The notes under the pieces are model-generated. The model saw only the letters and a program-made list of their open reading frames with translations, had not been told where the DNA came from and did not search any database. From JACVRW01 sp963850205 (GTDB taxonomy: Bacteria > Actinomycetota > Thermoleophilia > Solirubrobacterales > Thermoleophilaceae): DNA of 64,000 nucleotides. Where the stretch lies: assembly GCA_963850205.1 (NCBI GenBank), contig CAWKKJ010000012.1:124001-188000 (forward strand), given 5' to 3'. Below are positions 42,387-51,204 of the stretch, in pieces; the first letter of the stretch is position 1; every line of letters begins with the position of its first letter. A program made the position numbers and the translations under genes.

Positions 42387-44948
42387 ATGAATCGCCAACG
42401 TCGCTCGATCTTTGAGTTCGCCGCCGGACGCCGGGCCAAGTGGGTGGTCTTCGCGATCTGGCTGGTGGGGATGTTCATCTCCTTCGGCGCGAACCTGCCC
42501 GGCAAGTTCACGGATGCCGAGGAGAACGAGTCGACATCCTTCCTGCCCGGCGACGCCGAGTCGACCAAGGTGCTCACGGCGGCGGAGGAGCTGCAGGGCG
42601 GCGAGCTGGCTCCTGCCGTAATCGTCTACCGGCGCGCGTCAGGCCTGACGCCCGAAGATCTCCAGAAGATCGGCGACGACGCCCAGCGCCTGACCGAGCG
42701 GCGCTTCCCCGCGGTTGTGGCCGACGGCGCCACCGCGGCGTCGGGCGGCCAGGAGGGCGGCGGCCAGGGGCAGGGCGGCGGCGGCCCGCCCACCGGCGGC
42801 AACCTCCCCGAGGGGTGCGCCGGACCGACCACGCCGCTCCCGGGCCAGCCCGGCGACTACGCGCCCTTCCTCGGGCCGATCTGCTCGGAGGACGGCAAGG
42901 CTGCGATCGTCACGGCGTACCTGAGGGGCGACGGCGAGTCCGACAGCATCCTCGATCCGGTCGACTTCTGGCGCGACACGGTGTCCGACCCCGGCGGGGG
43001 CCTTCAGGTCAAGATCACCGGCGGCGCCGGCTACGCGGCCGACGCCATCAAGGTCTTCGAGAGCATCAACGGGACGCTGCTGCTGGCGGCTCTCTCGCTG
43101 GTGATCTTCCTGCTGATCGTGATCTACCGGTCGCCGATCTTCCTGTTCATCCCGCTCCTGGCCGTGATCTTCGCCGAGCTGCTCGCTCGCTCGGTGGGCT
43201 ACGGGATCTCCGAGTTCGGCGTGACCATCAACGGCCAGTCGAGCTCCATCATGTCCGTGCTCGTGCTCGGAGCGGGCACCGACTACGCCCTGCTCATCGT
43301 GGCTCGTTACCGCGAGGAGCTGCACGACAGCGAGGACCGCCACGAGGCGATGCAGGCCGCGATGAGGTCCGCCGGTCCGGCGGTGTTCGCGTCCGCGGCG
43401 ACGGTCATCGCGGCGCTGCTGTGCCTGACCATCGCCAAGGTGAACGGGACGTCGGGGCTCGGCCCCATCGGGGCCATCGGCGTGGCCTGCGCCGGCATCT
43501 CGATGCTGACGTTGCTGCCGGCGCTCCTCACGATCTTCGGCCGGCGGGCGTTCTGGCCCTTCGTGCCCCACACCTCGCGCTGGGCCGCGCCGACCGACGT
43601 GGCGCAGAGCGGCCTCGGCAAGCGCATCGTCGAGGGGTCGAGCTTCGGGGCCCTGATGCCGGTGATCGGCGCGGGGCTGGTGTGCTTCATCCTGCTCCCG
43701 CTCACGGTCCTCACCGGGTTGCTGCGCCGGCTCGTCTCGCTGGTGAGCGGCGGCCGGGTCAAGACGCCGTCGCTGGTCAGCCTCTTCGACCGCCCGGTCT
43801 TCAAGCCCTACGAGGTCCGGCGCACGCAGCACGAGAAGCTGTCGGACGCCACCCATGGCTTCTGGAAGCGCGTGGGGGACCGGGTGGCCGCGCGCCCCGC
43901 TCGCGTGCTCACGGGCTCGATGGTCGTGCTGCTCGTCATGTGCGCCGGGCTGGCCTTCTTCTCCACCGACCTGACCACCAACGACAGCTACCGGACCTCG
44001 GTGGAGTCCGTCGAGGGACAGGACATCCTGGCCCAGAGCTTCCCGGCCGGGGCCAGCGCCCCCGCGGACGTGATCGTGCCGCCGGACGGCGACGTGCAGG
44101 CCGTGACCACGGCGCTCGAGGAGACCGACGGCATCGAGGCGGTCTCACCGCCGGTGGCGGAGGGCGAGCAGGGCATCCTGGTGCAGGCGACGCTCGAGCC
44201 GCCGCCCTATTCGACCGAGGCCTTCGATCTGGTCGAGCCCATCCGCGAGGCGGCGTCCGGCGCGGCGGCGGGCACGGTCGTGGGCGGGGCCAGCGCGGTC
44301 GAGTTCGACGTCCGCGAGGCCGCCGGCTGGGACTCCACGGTGATCCCGCCGATCGTCCTCATCGTGGTGTTCCTCATTCTCGTCCTGCTGCTGCGGGCGG
44401 TCGTCGCGCCGCTGATCCTGATCGGCACGGTGATCGTGAGCTTCCTGGCCGCTCTGGGGGTGGGGTACTTCGTCTTCGAGGTCTTCTTCGACTTCCCCGG
44501 CTCGGACCCGTCGCTGCCGCTGTTCGCCTTCGTGTTCCTGGTGGCGCTGGGCGTGGACTACAACATCTTCCTGATGGCCCGCGCCCGCGAGGAGACCTAC
44601 AAGCACGGCACCCGTGAGGGCATGCTGCGAGCGCTCGCGGTCACCGGTGGCGTGATCACCAGCGCGGGAATCGTGCTGGCCGGCACCTTCTCCGTGCTGG
44701 CGGTGCTGCCGCTCGTGTTCCTCACCGAGATCGGGTTCGTGGTGGCCTTCGGCGTGCTGCTCGACACCTTCCTGGTGCGCAGCGTGCTTGTGCCCGCACT
44801 GGTGCTTCAGACCGGGCCGAAGGTCTGGTGGCCCTCGTCGCTGGCCAAGACCGACGGGAAGGGCGAGGACGGCAGCTGGGGCCCCGTCGACCTCGGGGAC
44901 GGTGGCGACGGGCAGGTGCGCACGCCGGCCCGTGAGGGGCAGACCTAG
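42387..44948 (+). CDS. MMPL-family (RND superfamily) exporter
   Basis: 853 residues from ATG 42387. There are twelve transmembrane helices in two halves. Each half begins with a single helix (AAGRRAKWVVFAIWLVG; ARPARVLTGSMVVLLVM) and an external loop, followed by five clustered helices. Conserved elements are GAGTDYALLIVARYREEL in helix 4 (proton-relay Asp and Tyr) and ALGVDYNIFLMARAREET in the second half. A Gly/Gln-rich insertion (GGQEGGGQGQGGGGPPTGG) lies in the first loop. MMPL proteins export lipids or drugs using the proton gradient. The divergent MarR gene suggests a drug- or lipid-induced exporter. Confidence 0.88.
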   Translation: MNRQRRSIFEFAAGRRAKWVVFAIWLVGMFISFGANLPGKFTDAEENESTSFLPGDAESTKVLTAAEELQGGELAPAVIVYRRASGLTPEDLQKIGDDAQRLTERRFPAVVADGATAASGGQEGGGQGQGGGGPPTGGNLPEGCAGPTTPLPGQPGDYAPFLGPICSEDGKAAIVTAYLRGDGESDSILDPVDFWRDTVSDPGGGLQVKITGGAGYAADAIKVFESINGTLLLAALSLVIFLLIVIYRSPIFLFIPLLAVIFAELLARSVGYGISEFGVTINGQSSSIMSVLVLGAGTDYALLIVARYREELHDSEDRHEAMQAAMRSAGPAVFASAATVIAALLCLTIAKVNGTSGLGPIGAIGVACAGISMLTLLPALLTIFGRRAFWPFVPHTSRWAAPTDVAQSGLGKRIVEGSSFGALMPVIGAGLVCFILLPLTVLTGLLRRLVSLVSGGRVKTPSLVSLFDRPVFKPYEVRRTQHEKLSDATHGFWKRVGDRVAARPARVLTGSMVVLLVMCAGLAFFSTDLTTNDSYRTSVESVEGQDILAQSFPAGASAPADVIVPPDGDVQAVTTALEETDGIEAVSPPVAEGEQGILVQATLEPPPYSTEAFDLVEPIREAASGAAAGTVVGGASAVEFDVREAAGWDSTVIPPIVLIVVFLILVLLLRAVVAPLILIGTVIVSFLAALGVGYFVFEVFFDFPGSDPSLPLFAFVFLVALGVDYNIFLMARAREETYKHGTREGMLRALAVTGGVITSAGIVLAGTFSVLAVLPLVFLTEIGFVVAFGVLLDTFLVRSVLVPALVLQTGPKVWWPSSLAKTDGKGEDGSWGPVDLGDGGDGQVRTPAREGQT

Positions 44949-46903
44949 CCCAGAAGGCGGCGCAGCGCGTCCGGCTCGGTGACCGGCGCCTGACAGGCGA
45001 AGCGCTCGCACACATATGCCGCCGGGCGGCCGTCGACCGGCGTGCGGCCGTCGAGCAGCGGCACGCCGTCCGCGGCGCCCCCGGCCAGCACGAGATGCGG
45101 TCGGAAGGCGCCGCGCACCACCCGCTCCAGGGAGCTGACGTCGTCGCCCACCAGGGCCACCTCGCGGACGGGCGCGAGGTGGAAGTCGAGCGCCTGGAGC
45201 AGGTGACCGAAGGCCTGGGGGTGACGGGCGGCCAGCTCGTGGAGCAGCCGCAGCACCGACACCGCCCGCTCCTCGTAGCCGTGCTCACCGGTGAGCGCCG
45301 CCAGCCGCAGCAGGCCGTAGGCGGCGGCGGCGTTGGCGGAGGGGATGGGGTGATCCTCGAGGTCCTTGCGACGGGCCACGAGCTGCTCGTGATCCGATGA
45401 GGTCTCGAAGAAGCCGCCCTGCTCGTCATCGGCGAAGCGCTCGATCATGCTGTCCGCCAGCGCGCGCGCCTCGCTGAACCAGTGGGGCTCGAAGGTGGCC
45501 TCGTAGAGCGACAGCAGCGCCTCCAGAAGGAAGGCGTGGTCCTCCAGGTAGGCGTTCAGCTTCGCCCGGCCGTCCTTCCAGGTGCGCAGCAGCCGGCCGT
45601 CCGGCGCGCGCATCTCGGCCAGCACGAAGGTCGCGCAGTCGCACGCCGCCTGCAGGTAGTCCGCCCGCTCCAGGACTGCGCCCGCGTCGGCCAGGGCGGA
45701 GATCATCAGCGCGTTCCAGGCGGCCAGGCGCTTGTCGTCGAGGCCGGGCCAGACCCGCTCTGCGCGGACCTCGTACAGCCTCCGCCGCCAGTCGTCGAGC
45801 CGCTCCGGTGCGCCCGGGCCGCGCACCGGGATGTTGGCGCCCTCGAAGTTGCCGCGGCCGGTGGCGCCGAACCAGGCGATGGCGTCGTCGGCATCGGGCT
45901 CGGCCTCCAGGGCCGCCCGCATCTGCTCGATGCTCCAGACGTAGAACTTGCCCTCCACCCCCTCCGAGTCGGCGTCGAGGGCGGAGAAGAAGCCGCCCTC
46001 GGAACCGCGCATCTCGCGCAGGGCCCAGTCGAGCGTCTGCTCGCACACCTCCCGGAACAGGGGCTCGCCGGTGACCTGCCAGCCGTGCAGGTAGGCCCGA
46101 GCCAGCAGGGCGTTGTCGTAGAGCATCTTCTCGAAGTGGGGGACGAGCCAGTAGGGGTCGACCGAGTAGCGGGCGAAGCCGCCGCCCACCTGGTCGTACA
46201 TGCCGCCGGAGGCCATGGCCCGAAGGGTGTGCGCGGACATCTCGATCTCCCCGCGCCGCAGCAGGAACTCGATCGCCGACGCCGGCGGGAACTTGGGGGC
46301 GCCGCCGAAGCCGCCGTTGGCCCCGTCGTACTGGCCGCGCAGCCCCGCCACGGCCTCGTCCAGCTCCTCCGGCCGAAGCGGCTCGTCCGAGGCCTGCAGC
46401 AGGGCTCCGCCGCGAAGGCGCTCGGCAATGCGCGCGCCGCCGGTGCGGATCTCCTCACGCCGCTCGTCCCAGGCATCGGCCACCGCCGTGAGCACCGAGC
46501 GCCAGCTCGGCATGCCCATCCGCGACTCCGGCGGGAAGTAGGTGCCCGCGTAGAAGGGCACCTGCTCCGGCGTGAGGAAGACGTTCAACGGCCAGCCTCC
46601 CGCCCCGGTCATCGCCTGGCAGGCCTCCATGTAGATCGCGTCGAGGTCGGGACGTTCCTCCCGGTCGAGCTTGATCGGAACGAAGCGGGCGTTCATGAGC
46701 GCCGCCGTGTCGGCGTCCTCGAACGACTCGCGCTCCATCACGTGGCACCAGTGGCAGGCGGAGTAGCCGATCGAGAGCAGGATGGGCCGGTCCTCCTCGC
46801 GCGCGCGGGAAAGCGCCTCGGCGCCCCAGGGATACCAGTCCACCGGGTTGTCCTTGTGCTGCAGGAGGTAGGGCGAGGTCTCTTCGGCCAGGCGATTCGG
46901 CAT
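44945..46903 (-). CDS. Thioredoxin-domain protein of the DUF255/YyaL family
   Basis: 652 residues, the usual length of the family called YyaL in bacteria and SSP411 in animals. The N-terminal thioredoxin-like domain begins PNRLAEETSPYLLQHKDNPVDW, broken over its helices, and carries C50-HW-C53 (YSACHWCHVM). TGAGGWPLNVFLTP follows. The rest (about 200-640) is an alpha/alpha barrel resembling six-hairpin glycosidases (GGMYDQVGGGFARYSVD; FEKMLYDNALLARAYLHGW). The physiological reaction is not known. It is divergent from the AAA+ ATPase. Confidence 0.85.
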   Translation of the reverse strand: MPNRLAEETSPYLLQHKDNPVDWYPWGAEALSRAREEDRPILLSIGYSACHWCHVMERESFEDADTAALMNARFVPIKLDREERPDLDAIYMEACQAMTGAGGWPLNVFLTPEQVPFYAGTYFPPESRMGMPSWRSVLTAVADAWDERREEIRTGGARIAERLRGGALLQASDEPLRPEELDEAVAGLRGQYDGANGGFGGAPKFPPASAIEFLLRRGEIEMSAHTLRAMASGGMYDQVGGGFARYSVDPYWLVPHFEKMLYDNALLARAYLHGWQVTGEPLFREVCEQTLDWALREMRGSEGGFFSALDADSEGVEGKFYVWSIEQMRAALEAEPDADDAIAWFGATGRGNFEGANIPVRGPGAPERLDDWRRRLYEVRAERVWPGLDDKRLAAWNALMISALADAGAVLERADYLQAACDCATFVLAEMRAPDGRLLRTWKDGRAKLNAYLEDHAFLLEALLSLYEATFEPHWFSEARALADSMIERFADDEQGGFFETSSDHEQLVARRKDLEDHPIPSANAAAAYGLLRLAALTGEHGYEERAVSVLRLLHELAARHPQAFGHLLQALDFHLAPVREVALVGDDVSSLERVVRGAFRPHLVLAGGAADGVPLLDGRTPVDGRPAAYVCERFACQAPVTEPDALRRLLG

Positions 46904-46972
46904 CTCACTGAGGCTACCCGCGTCGGGCAGCCCGAACCGGTGCGTCGCTACTACGCAGAATCAACGTATTGC

Positions 46973-46994
46973 TTACATCAGGACTGTGTAAACT
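46973..46994 (+). promoter_or_regulatory. TTACA-N9-TGTAA inverted repeat
   Basis: TTACA and TGTAA are nine bases apart in the divergent promoter region of the DUF255 and AAA+ genes. The right arm overlaps a -10-like TAAACT (46989-46994), 10 bp before ATG 47005. It could be an operator or a coincidence of promoter sequence. Confidence 0.3.
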
Positions 46995-47004
46995 GGCTCT
47001 GAGA

Positions 47005-48180
47005 ATGCGGCAGGCCAGCGGCGACCTCTTCCCTACGGACTCTCCCATACCGGCGAGCCAGCTGATCGGCCGGCGCGACGACGTCCGCGAGATGGCCACC
47101 CGCCTGGAGGCCGGAACCCACCTGATCGTGGCCGGTCCCCGCCGCACCGGCAAGACCAGCGCCTGCGAGGCCGTGCTCGGCCGGCTGCGGCGGCGCGGCG
47201 CCTACACCGCTCAGATCGACCTCTTCCGCGTGGCCAACACCGCCGAGCTGGCCGAGGCCGTGGCCGCCACGGTGATCGCCAACCGCTCGGCCGCACGGAG
47301 GGCGGTGCGCCGGGCGCGCAGCGCAGGGCGGGCCGCGGTGTCGGCCGCCCAGGCGCAGCTGCTGCTGCGGATGGTGGGCGAGCTGGGGGAGGGGGTGGAG
47401 CTGGCGCTCGGCCCGGGGCGGGCGGCGCAGGATCCCGAGCGCGCGCTGGACCTGGCGCTCGAGCTTCCCGAGCGGGTGGCGCAGGCCGACGGCAGGCGGC
47501 TGATCCTGTTCTTCGACGAGTTCCAGGAGGTCGCCTCGGCCCGGCGCCCCTACGGTGATCCCGAGGCCGTGACCAACCGCATGCGGGCGATCTTCCAGCG
47601 CTCGTCCAGCGTCAGCTACCTGTTCGCGGGCAGCATCGAGCACACCATGCGCGACCTCTTCGCTCCCAGCCGGCGCGCCTTCAGCGGCTTCGGCAGCTTC
47701 TACGCCCTGCGGGCGATCGGCCCGGACGAGTGGCGGCGGGGCTTGGCCGAGCGCTTCGGCGCCGACGACTGCCTGGTCGCCGATGCGGCGCTGGATCGGA
47801 TCATCGAGCTGGGCGGCGGCCACCCCCGGGCGACCATGCGAATCGCCCAGCAGGCCCATCTCGTCTCCATCGAGCTCGACACCCGCCGGATCGACCTCGA
47901 CCTCGTGCAGCTCGGCATGGAGAGGGCGCTCGAGGGCGACCGGCCGACGATGGAGCAGGTGGTCGAGCGCATCCGCCTCCTGCACAAGCACGGCCTGCCG
48001 GTGGCCCGCGCGATCGCCGCGGGCCAGTCGCCGCCCAAGCGACTCCACCCGGGGGTGCGCGACCGTGTGCTCAAGCTGCTGCGGGATGCGGGCATCCTGG
48101 AGCACGAGAGCCGCGGCAAGTGGCGGGTGATCGACCCGCTGCTGCGGCACTACCTCGCGACGCTCGACCTCTTCCGGTAG
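47005..48180 (+). CDS. AAA+ ATPase of the archaeal-ATPase type
   Basis: 391 residues from ATG 47005. The N-terminus LIGRRDDVREMATRLEAGTH leads to Walker A (residues 44-51, GPRRTGKT); Walker B is LILFFDEFQE (about 166-175). The sensor segment SYLFAGSIEHTMRDLFA and the winged-helix end (RVLKLLRDAGILEHESRGKW, then RVIDPLLRHYLATL) match the STAND-like ATPases related to ORC/CDC6 and the archaeal ATPase family. The FAGS, DPLLRHYL and winged-helix parts are typical of members that bind DNA. Its partner or target is unknown. Confidence 0.75.
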   Translation: MRQASGDLFPTDSPIPASQLIGRRDDVREMATRLEAGTHLIVAGPRRTGKTSACEAVLGRLRRRGAYTAQIDLFRVANTAELAEAVAATVIANRSAARRAVRRARSAGRAAVSAAQAQLLLRMVGELGEGVELALGPGRAAQDPERALDLALELPERVAQADGRRLILFFDEFQEVASARRPYGDPEAVTNRMRAIFQRSSSVSYLFAGSIEHTMRDLFAPSRRAFSGFGSFYALRAIGPDEWRRGLAERFGADDCLVADAALDRIIELGGGHPRATMRIAQQAHLVSIELDTRRIDLDLVQLGMERALEGDRPTMEQVVERIRLLHKHGLPVARAIAAGQSPPKRLHPGVRDRVLKLLRDAGILEHESRGKWRVIDPLLRHYLATLDLFR

Positions 48181-48186
48181 GCCGGG

Positions 48187-49605
48187 TCAGCGCGGGCGCA
48201 GGGCGGCCCGCCTGATCTTGCCGCTGGACGTCTTCGGGAGCGACTCGGCGAAGTCCACGATGCGCGGGTACTTGTAGGGAGCGGTCTCGCTCTTGACGTG
48301 ATCCTGGAGCTCCTGCGCGAGGGCATCGCCGGGGTCATGGCCCTCGGTGAGCACCACCACCGCCCGCACCACCTGGCCGCGCACATCGTCCGGCGCGGCC
48401 ACCGCCGCGGCCTCGGCGACGGCGGGATGGGACACGAGCGCCGACTCCACCTCGAAGGGCCCGATCCGGTAGCCGGCCGAGATGATCACGTCGTCGGTTC
48501 GGGCTTCGAACCAGAGATAGCCGTCCTCGTCCTCCTCCACGCGGTCGCCGGTGCGCCACTCCTCGTCGAGGTCCCCGTCGAGGAAGAAGGTGGGCACGGT
48601 GCGCGGGTCGACGACCAGCTCGCCCTCGTCGATCCAGGCTTTGAAGCCCGGCAGCGGCCGCCCCATGGAGCCCGGCCGGACGGCCGGCCCGATGGGCATG
48701 CCCGTCAGGGCGCCGGTCTCCGTCTGGCCGTAGCCGTCGTGCACCGCTGCTCCCACCTCCTCCTGCCAGGCCCGCACCACCTCGGGGTTGAGCGGCTCGC
48801 CGGCAGCACAGGCGTGCCGCAGGGCGGGCAGCGGCCGGAGCTCGGTCCGCTTGGCGATGGCGCGGTACTCGGTGGGCGACATGCAGAGCACGTCCACCCG
48901 CTCGCGCTCGAGCAGCTCCATGCGTTCCTCGGGATCGAAGCGGGCGTCGTGCAGCAGCGCGGCGGCGCCGCGCAGCCAGGCGGCCACGAAGGCGTTGCGC
49001 GCCGAGAGCGACCAGCCGCTTGCCGCCGTGCACCAGCACAGGTCGCCGGGACGGGCGCCGTACCAGTGCTCGGCCTGTACCCGCTGGCCGCCGAGATAGC
49101 CCTGGCCGTGGCGGATCGGCTTGGGCTCGCCTCCGGTTCCCGACGTGAAGACGATCAGCGCCGGGTCGCGGCTGTCGAGCTCCGCGGCGGGCACCGGCTC
49201 GGAATCGAACAGGCGCTCGTCCGGGAGGATGAGCGTCGTCCCCTCGAAGCCGGCGGCGGCCACCGTCTCGGCGTCGCGCTCGTCCACCACAACCGCGGCC
49301 GGCTCGACCGACTCGAGACGGGCCCGCAGGTCAGCCGGTCGCAGCTGCTCGGAGCAGGGCTGGGCCACCGCCCCGAGCCGCCAGCAGGCCACCATGGCGT
49401 ACACCCAGTCGGGCCGGTTGCCGATCAGCGTCACCACGGCGTCGCCGGCCGCCACCCCACGCGCGGCCAGGGTCCCGGCCAGCCGCGCCGAGCGGTCGGC
49501 CACCTCGCCGAAGGCGACCTCCCGGCGCTCCCCGGAGCGGGAGAGCGCGACGAGCGCCGGCCGGCCCGGGTCGGCCGCGTCCACGATCTCCCGGGCGAAG
49601 TTCAT
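48187..49605 (-). CDS. AMP-forming acyl-CoA synthetase
   Basis: 472 residues of the ANL superfamily. It activates a carboxylic acid as acyl-AMP and transfers it to CoA. The motifs present are the P-loop FTSGTGGEPKPIRHG, the GYGQTETG motif, the YLWFEARTDDVIISAGYRIG hinge region with its Asp and Arg, and the catalytic Lys in LPKTSSGKIRRAALR. The closest type is a medium-chain synthetase, judged by length and hinge sequence. The start lies 30 bp after the TetR stop in the same direction, so the two form an operon probably induced by fatty acids or their CoA esters. Confidence 0.85.
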   Translation of the reverse strand: MNFAREIVDAADPGRPALVALSRSGERREVAFGEVADRSARLAGTLAARGVAAGDAVVTLIGNRPDWVYAMVACWRLGAVAQPCSEQLRPADLRARLESVEPAAVVVDERDAETVAAAGFEGTTLILPDERLFDSEPVPAAELDSRDPALIVFTSGTGGEPKPIRHGQGYLGGQRVQAEHWYGARPGDLCWCTAASGWSLSARNAFVAAWLRGAAALLHDARFDPEERMELLERERVDVLCMSPTEYRAIAKRTELRPLPALRHACAAGEPLNPEVVRAWQEEVGAAVHDGYGQTETGALTGMPIGPAVRPGSMGRPLPGFKAWIDEGELVVDPRTVPTFFLDGDLDEEWRTGDRVEEDEDGYLWFEARTDDVIISAGYRIGPFEVESALVSHPAVAEAAAVAAPDDVRGQVVRAVVVLTEGHDPGDALAQELQDHVKSETAPYKYPRIVDFAESLPKTSSGKIRRAALRPR

Positions 49606-49635
49606 GCGTCAGGACGGGCCGCGGGCGCCGGCGCC

Positions 49636-50280
49636 TCAGCCCGGCTGCCAGCGCGCGCCCTCGCTCATCCGCTGCAGGCCGAGCCAGGTGAAGTCCATGG
49701 CGTTCTGGAGGATCGTGGACCGAGGCACCTCGTGGTTGTCCGCCCACCAGTTGGCCAGCGACTGGGCCGCGCCCACGAGCAGCTGGGCCAGCAGCGTAAT
49801 TCGCCGTTCGCGCTCCGCGGCGGTCTCGTCGGGGGCAAAGGCGCCGGGGTCCTCGGCGATCAGAGCTGCCACCACGCCGGTCACCTGGGCGATGATCCGG
49901 TCGAGCACCTCGGCCGACTCCGGGTCCAGCGCCTGACGGAACAGGATGCGCCAGGCGGGCTGGTGCTGCTCCACGAAGATGAAATAGGCGTCGAGACCGG
50001 CCGCCAGGCGCTCGGCGCCGGAGCTCGGGTCCAGCCCCTCGACCGCCTGGCCCAGCCTCCCGAACAGCTCGCTCGCGTGGACCTCGATGAGGTCGGCGTG
50101 CAGCTGCTGCTTGGAGGTGAAGTGCTCGTAGATCAGCGCCTTGGAGATACCGGCGGCGCGGGCGATGTCGTCGATGGACGTGACGTGGTACCCGCGTTCG
50201 GCGAAGACCTCGAGCGCCGCGTCGAGGATCGCCGAGCGACGCTCTTCAGCGGTGAGGCGCTTTCGCGGGGTGATGGCCAT
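49636..50280 (-). CDS. TetR-family transcriptional regulator
   Basis: 214 residues. The helix-turn-helix is clear (about 15-60): RRSAILDAALEVFAERGYHV, TSIDDIARAAGISKALIYEH and FTSKQQLHADLIE. The rest is the ligand-binding helical domain (AYFIFVEQHQPAWRILFRQAL; LAQLLVGAAQSLANWWADN). A near-palindrome lies 26 bp upstream of the start. The acyl-CoA synthetase gene follows directly. Together with the acyl-CoA dehydrogenase at 52123, this suggests control of fatty-acid breakdown by acyl-CoA or fatty acids. Confidence 0.85.
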   Translation of the reverse strand: MAITPRKRLTAEERRSAILDAALEVFAERGYHVTSIDDIARAAGISKALIYEHFTSKQQLHADLIEVHASELFGRLGQAVEGLDPSSGAERLAAGLDAYFIFVEQHQPAWRILFRQALDPESAEVLDRIIAQVTGVVAALIAEDPGAFAPDETAAERERRITLLAQLLVGAAQSLANWWADNHEVPRSTILQNAMDFTWLGLQRMSEGARWQPG

Positions 50281-50306
50281 GGATCGGGAGGCCTATCACA
50301 GATCGC

Positions 50307-50324
50307 TGACTGAATGGTCAGTAA
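50307..50324 (-). promoter_or_regulatory. Probable TetR operator
   Basis: TGACTGA-ATGG-TCAGTAA is a 7-4-7 inverted repeat with one mismatch. It stands just before the TetR gene and resembles fatty-acid-responsive TetR sites. The spacing fits autoregulation of the TetR/acyl-CoA synthetase operon. Confidence 0.5.
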
Positions 50325-50467
50325 CCGCGGAGGCCAAGAGGTCAGGGTGGGACTACGAGTACCGCCGAGGACGGACAGATCGTTTCTGTTCCCGTCCTGC
50401 GGGGCCAGAGACTGACACATCTGTCGCATACCCGGTTCAGGACGGCAACGTATCTGCTAGCTTCCCG

Positions 50468-50600
50468 GCACGCCGAATCTGCCGGTGACGGTGGAACGGG
50501 GGAACCAGGGTGGCTTCGGCCACTGGGGCGAACCTCCTCGATGTGTGAGGAGGCGCGCGAGCTCTTTCAGCGCGAGCCCGTCAGCTAACCCCGTAGGCGT
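50468..50600 (+). promoter_or_regulatory. c-di-AMP riboswitch (ydaO/yuaA)
   Basis: The elements occur in order: CACGCCGAATC, AACGGGGGAACCA, a stem GGGTGGCTTCGGCCACTGG, GGGCGAAC, a CCTCCTCG/GAGGAGG stem, then GAGCCCGTCAGCTAACCCC and GTAGGCG. The 3' half is nearly the same as in the copy at 37660. It directly precedes a secreted NlpC/P60-like cell-wall hydrolase, a well-known target type of this class in actinobacteria. Confidence 0.93.
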
Positions 50601-50610
50601 TCGAAAGAGA

Positions 50611-51192
50611 ATGCCGACCCTCTCACGCAAAAGACTGCTGCACGCCGTGGTGGCGTGCGCCTGCCTGGCCGCCCTGCCGGTCGCGGCGCCGGGCGCCGGG
50701 GCCGAGGTGCTGAGCACCGGCGGCGGCACCGTGTTCACGCCCCCTCCGCCGCCGCCCGCGAAGGCCAAGCTGGTGAACGGACGGCTGCTCGCGCCCGCGT
50801 CGGCCCCCCGGCGGATCAAGCGGGTGATTAAGGCCGCCAACCGGATCGTGGAGAAGCCCTACCGCTACGGCGGCGGCCACAAGCCCTTCGTCAAGGGAGC
50901 GCTCGACAGCGGGTACGACTGCTCGGGCGCGGTCAGCCACGCGCTGAGGGGCGGCCGCTTCCTGCGCTCGCCGCTGCCCTCCGGCCCGATGATGACCTGG
51001 GGCCAGGCGGGAACCGGCACCTGGATCACCGTCTACGCCCACAGCGGGCACGCCTACGCGGTGATCGCCGGCTTCCGCTTCGACACCTCGATGCACGACT
51101 CGGACGCCCCGGGACCGGCCAGCGGTCCGCGCTGGAGCCGGACGCTGCGCGAGTCGGGCGCGTTCGTAGCGCGCCATCCGCGGGGCTACTGA
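50611..51192 (+). CDS. Secreted NlpC/P60-like cell-wall hydrolase
   Basis: 193 residues from ATG 50611, just after AAAGAGA. There is a signal peptide (about 8-31; LLHAVVACACLAALPVAAPGAGA), a Pro-rich linker (FTPPPPPPAKAK), then an NlpC/P60-like papain fold with C104 in YDCSGAVSHAL and H147 in SGHAYAVIAGF. Substrate entry is marked by PYRYGGGHKPF. It should cut peptidoglycan stem peptides outside the membrane. The riboswitch upstream ties its synthesis to c-di-AMP. Confidence 0.85.
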   Translation: MPTLSRKRLLHAVVACACLAALPVAAPGAGAEVLSTGGGTVFTPPPPPPAKAKLVNGRLLAPASAPRRIKRVIKAANRIVEKPYRYGGGHKPFVKGALDSGYDCSGAVSHALRGGRFLRSPLPSGPMMTWGQAGTGTWITVYAHSGHAYAVIAGFRFDTSMHDSDAPGPASGPRWSRTLRESGAFVARHPRGY

Positions 51193-51204
51193 GCCCCTGA
51201 TCTA

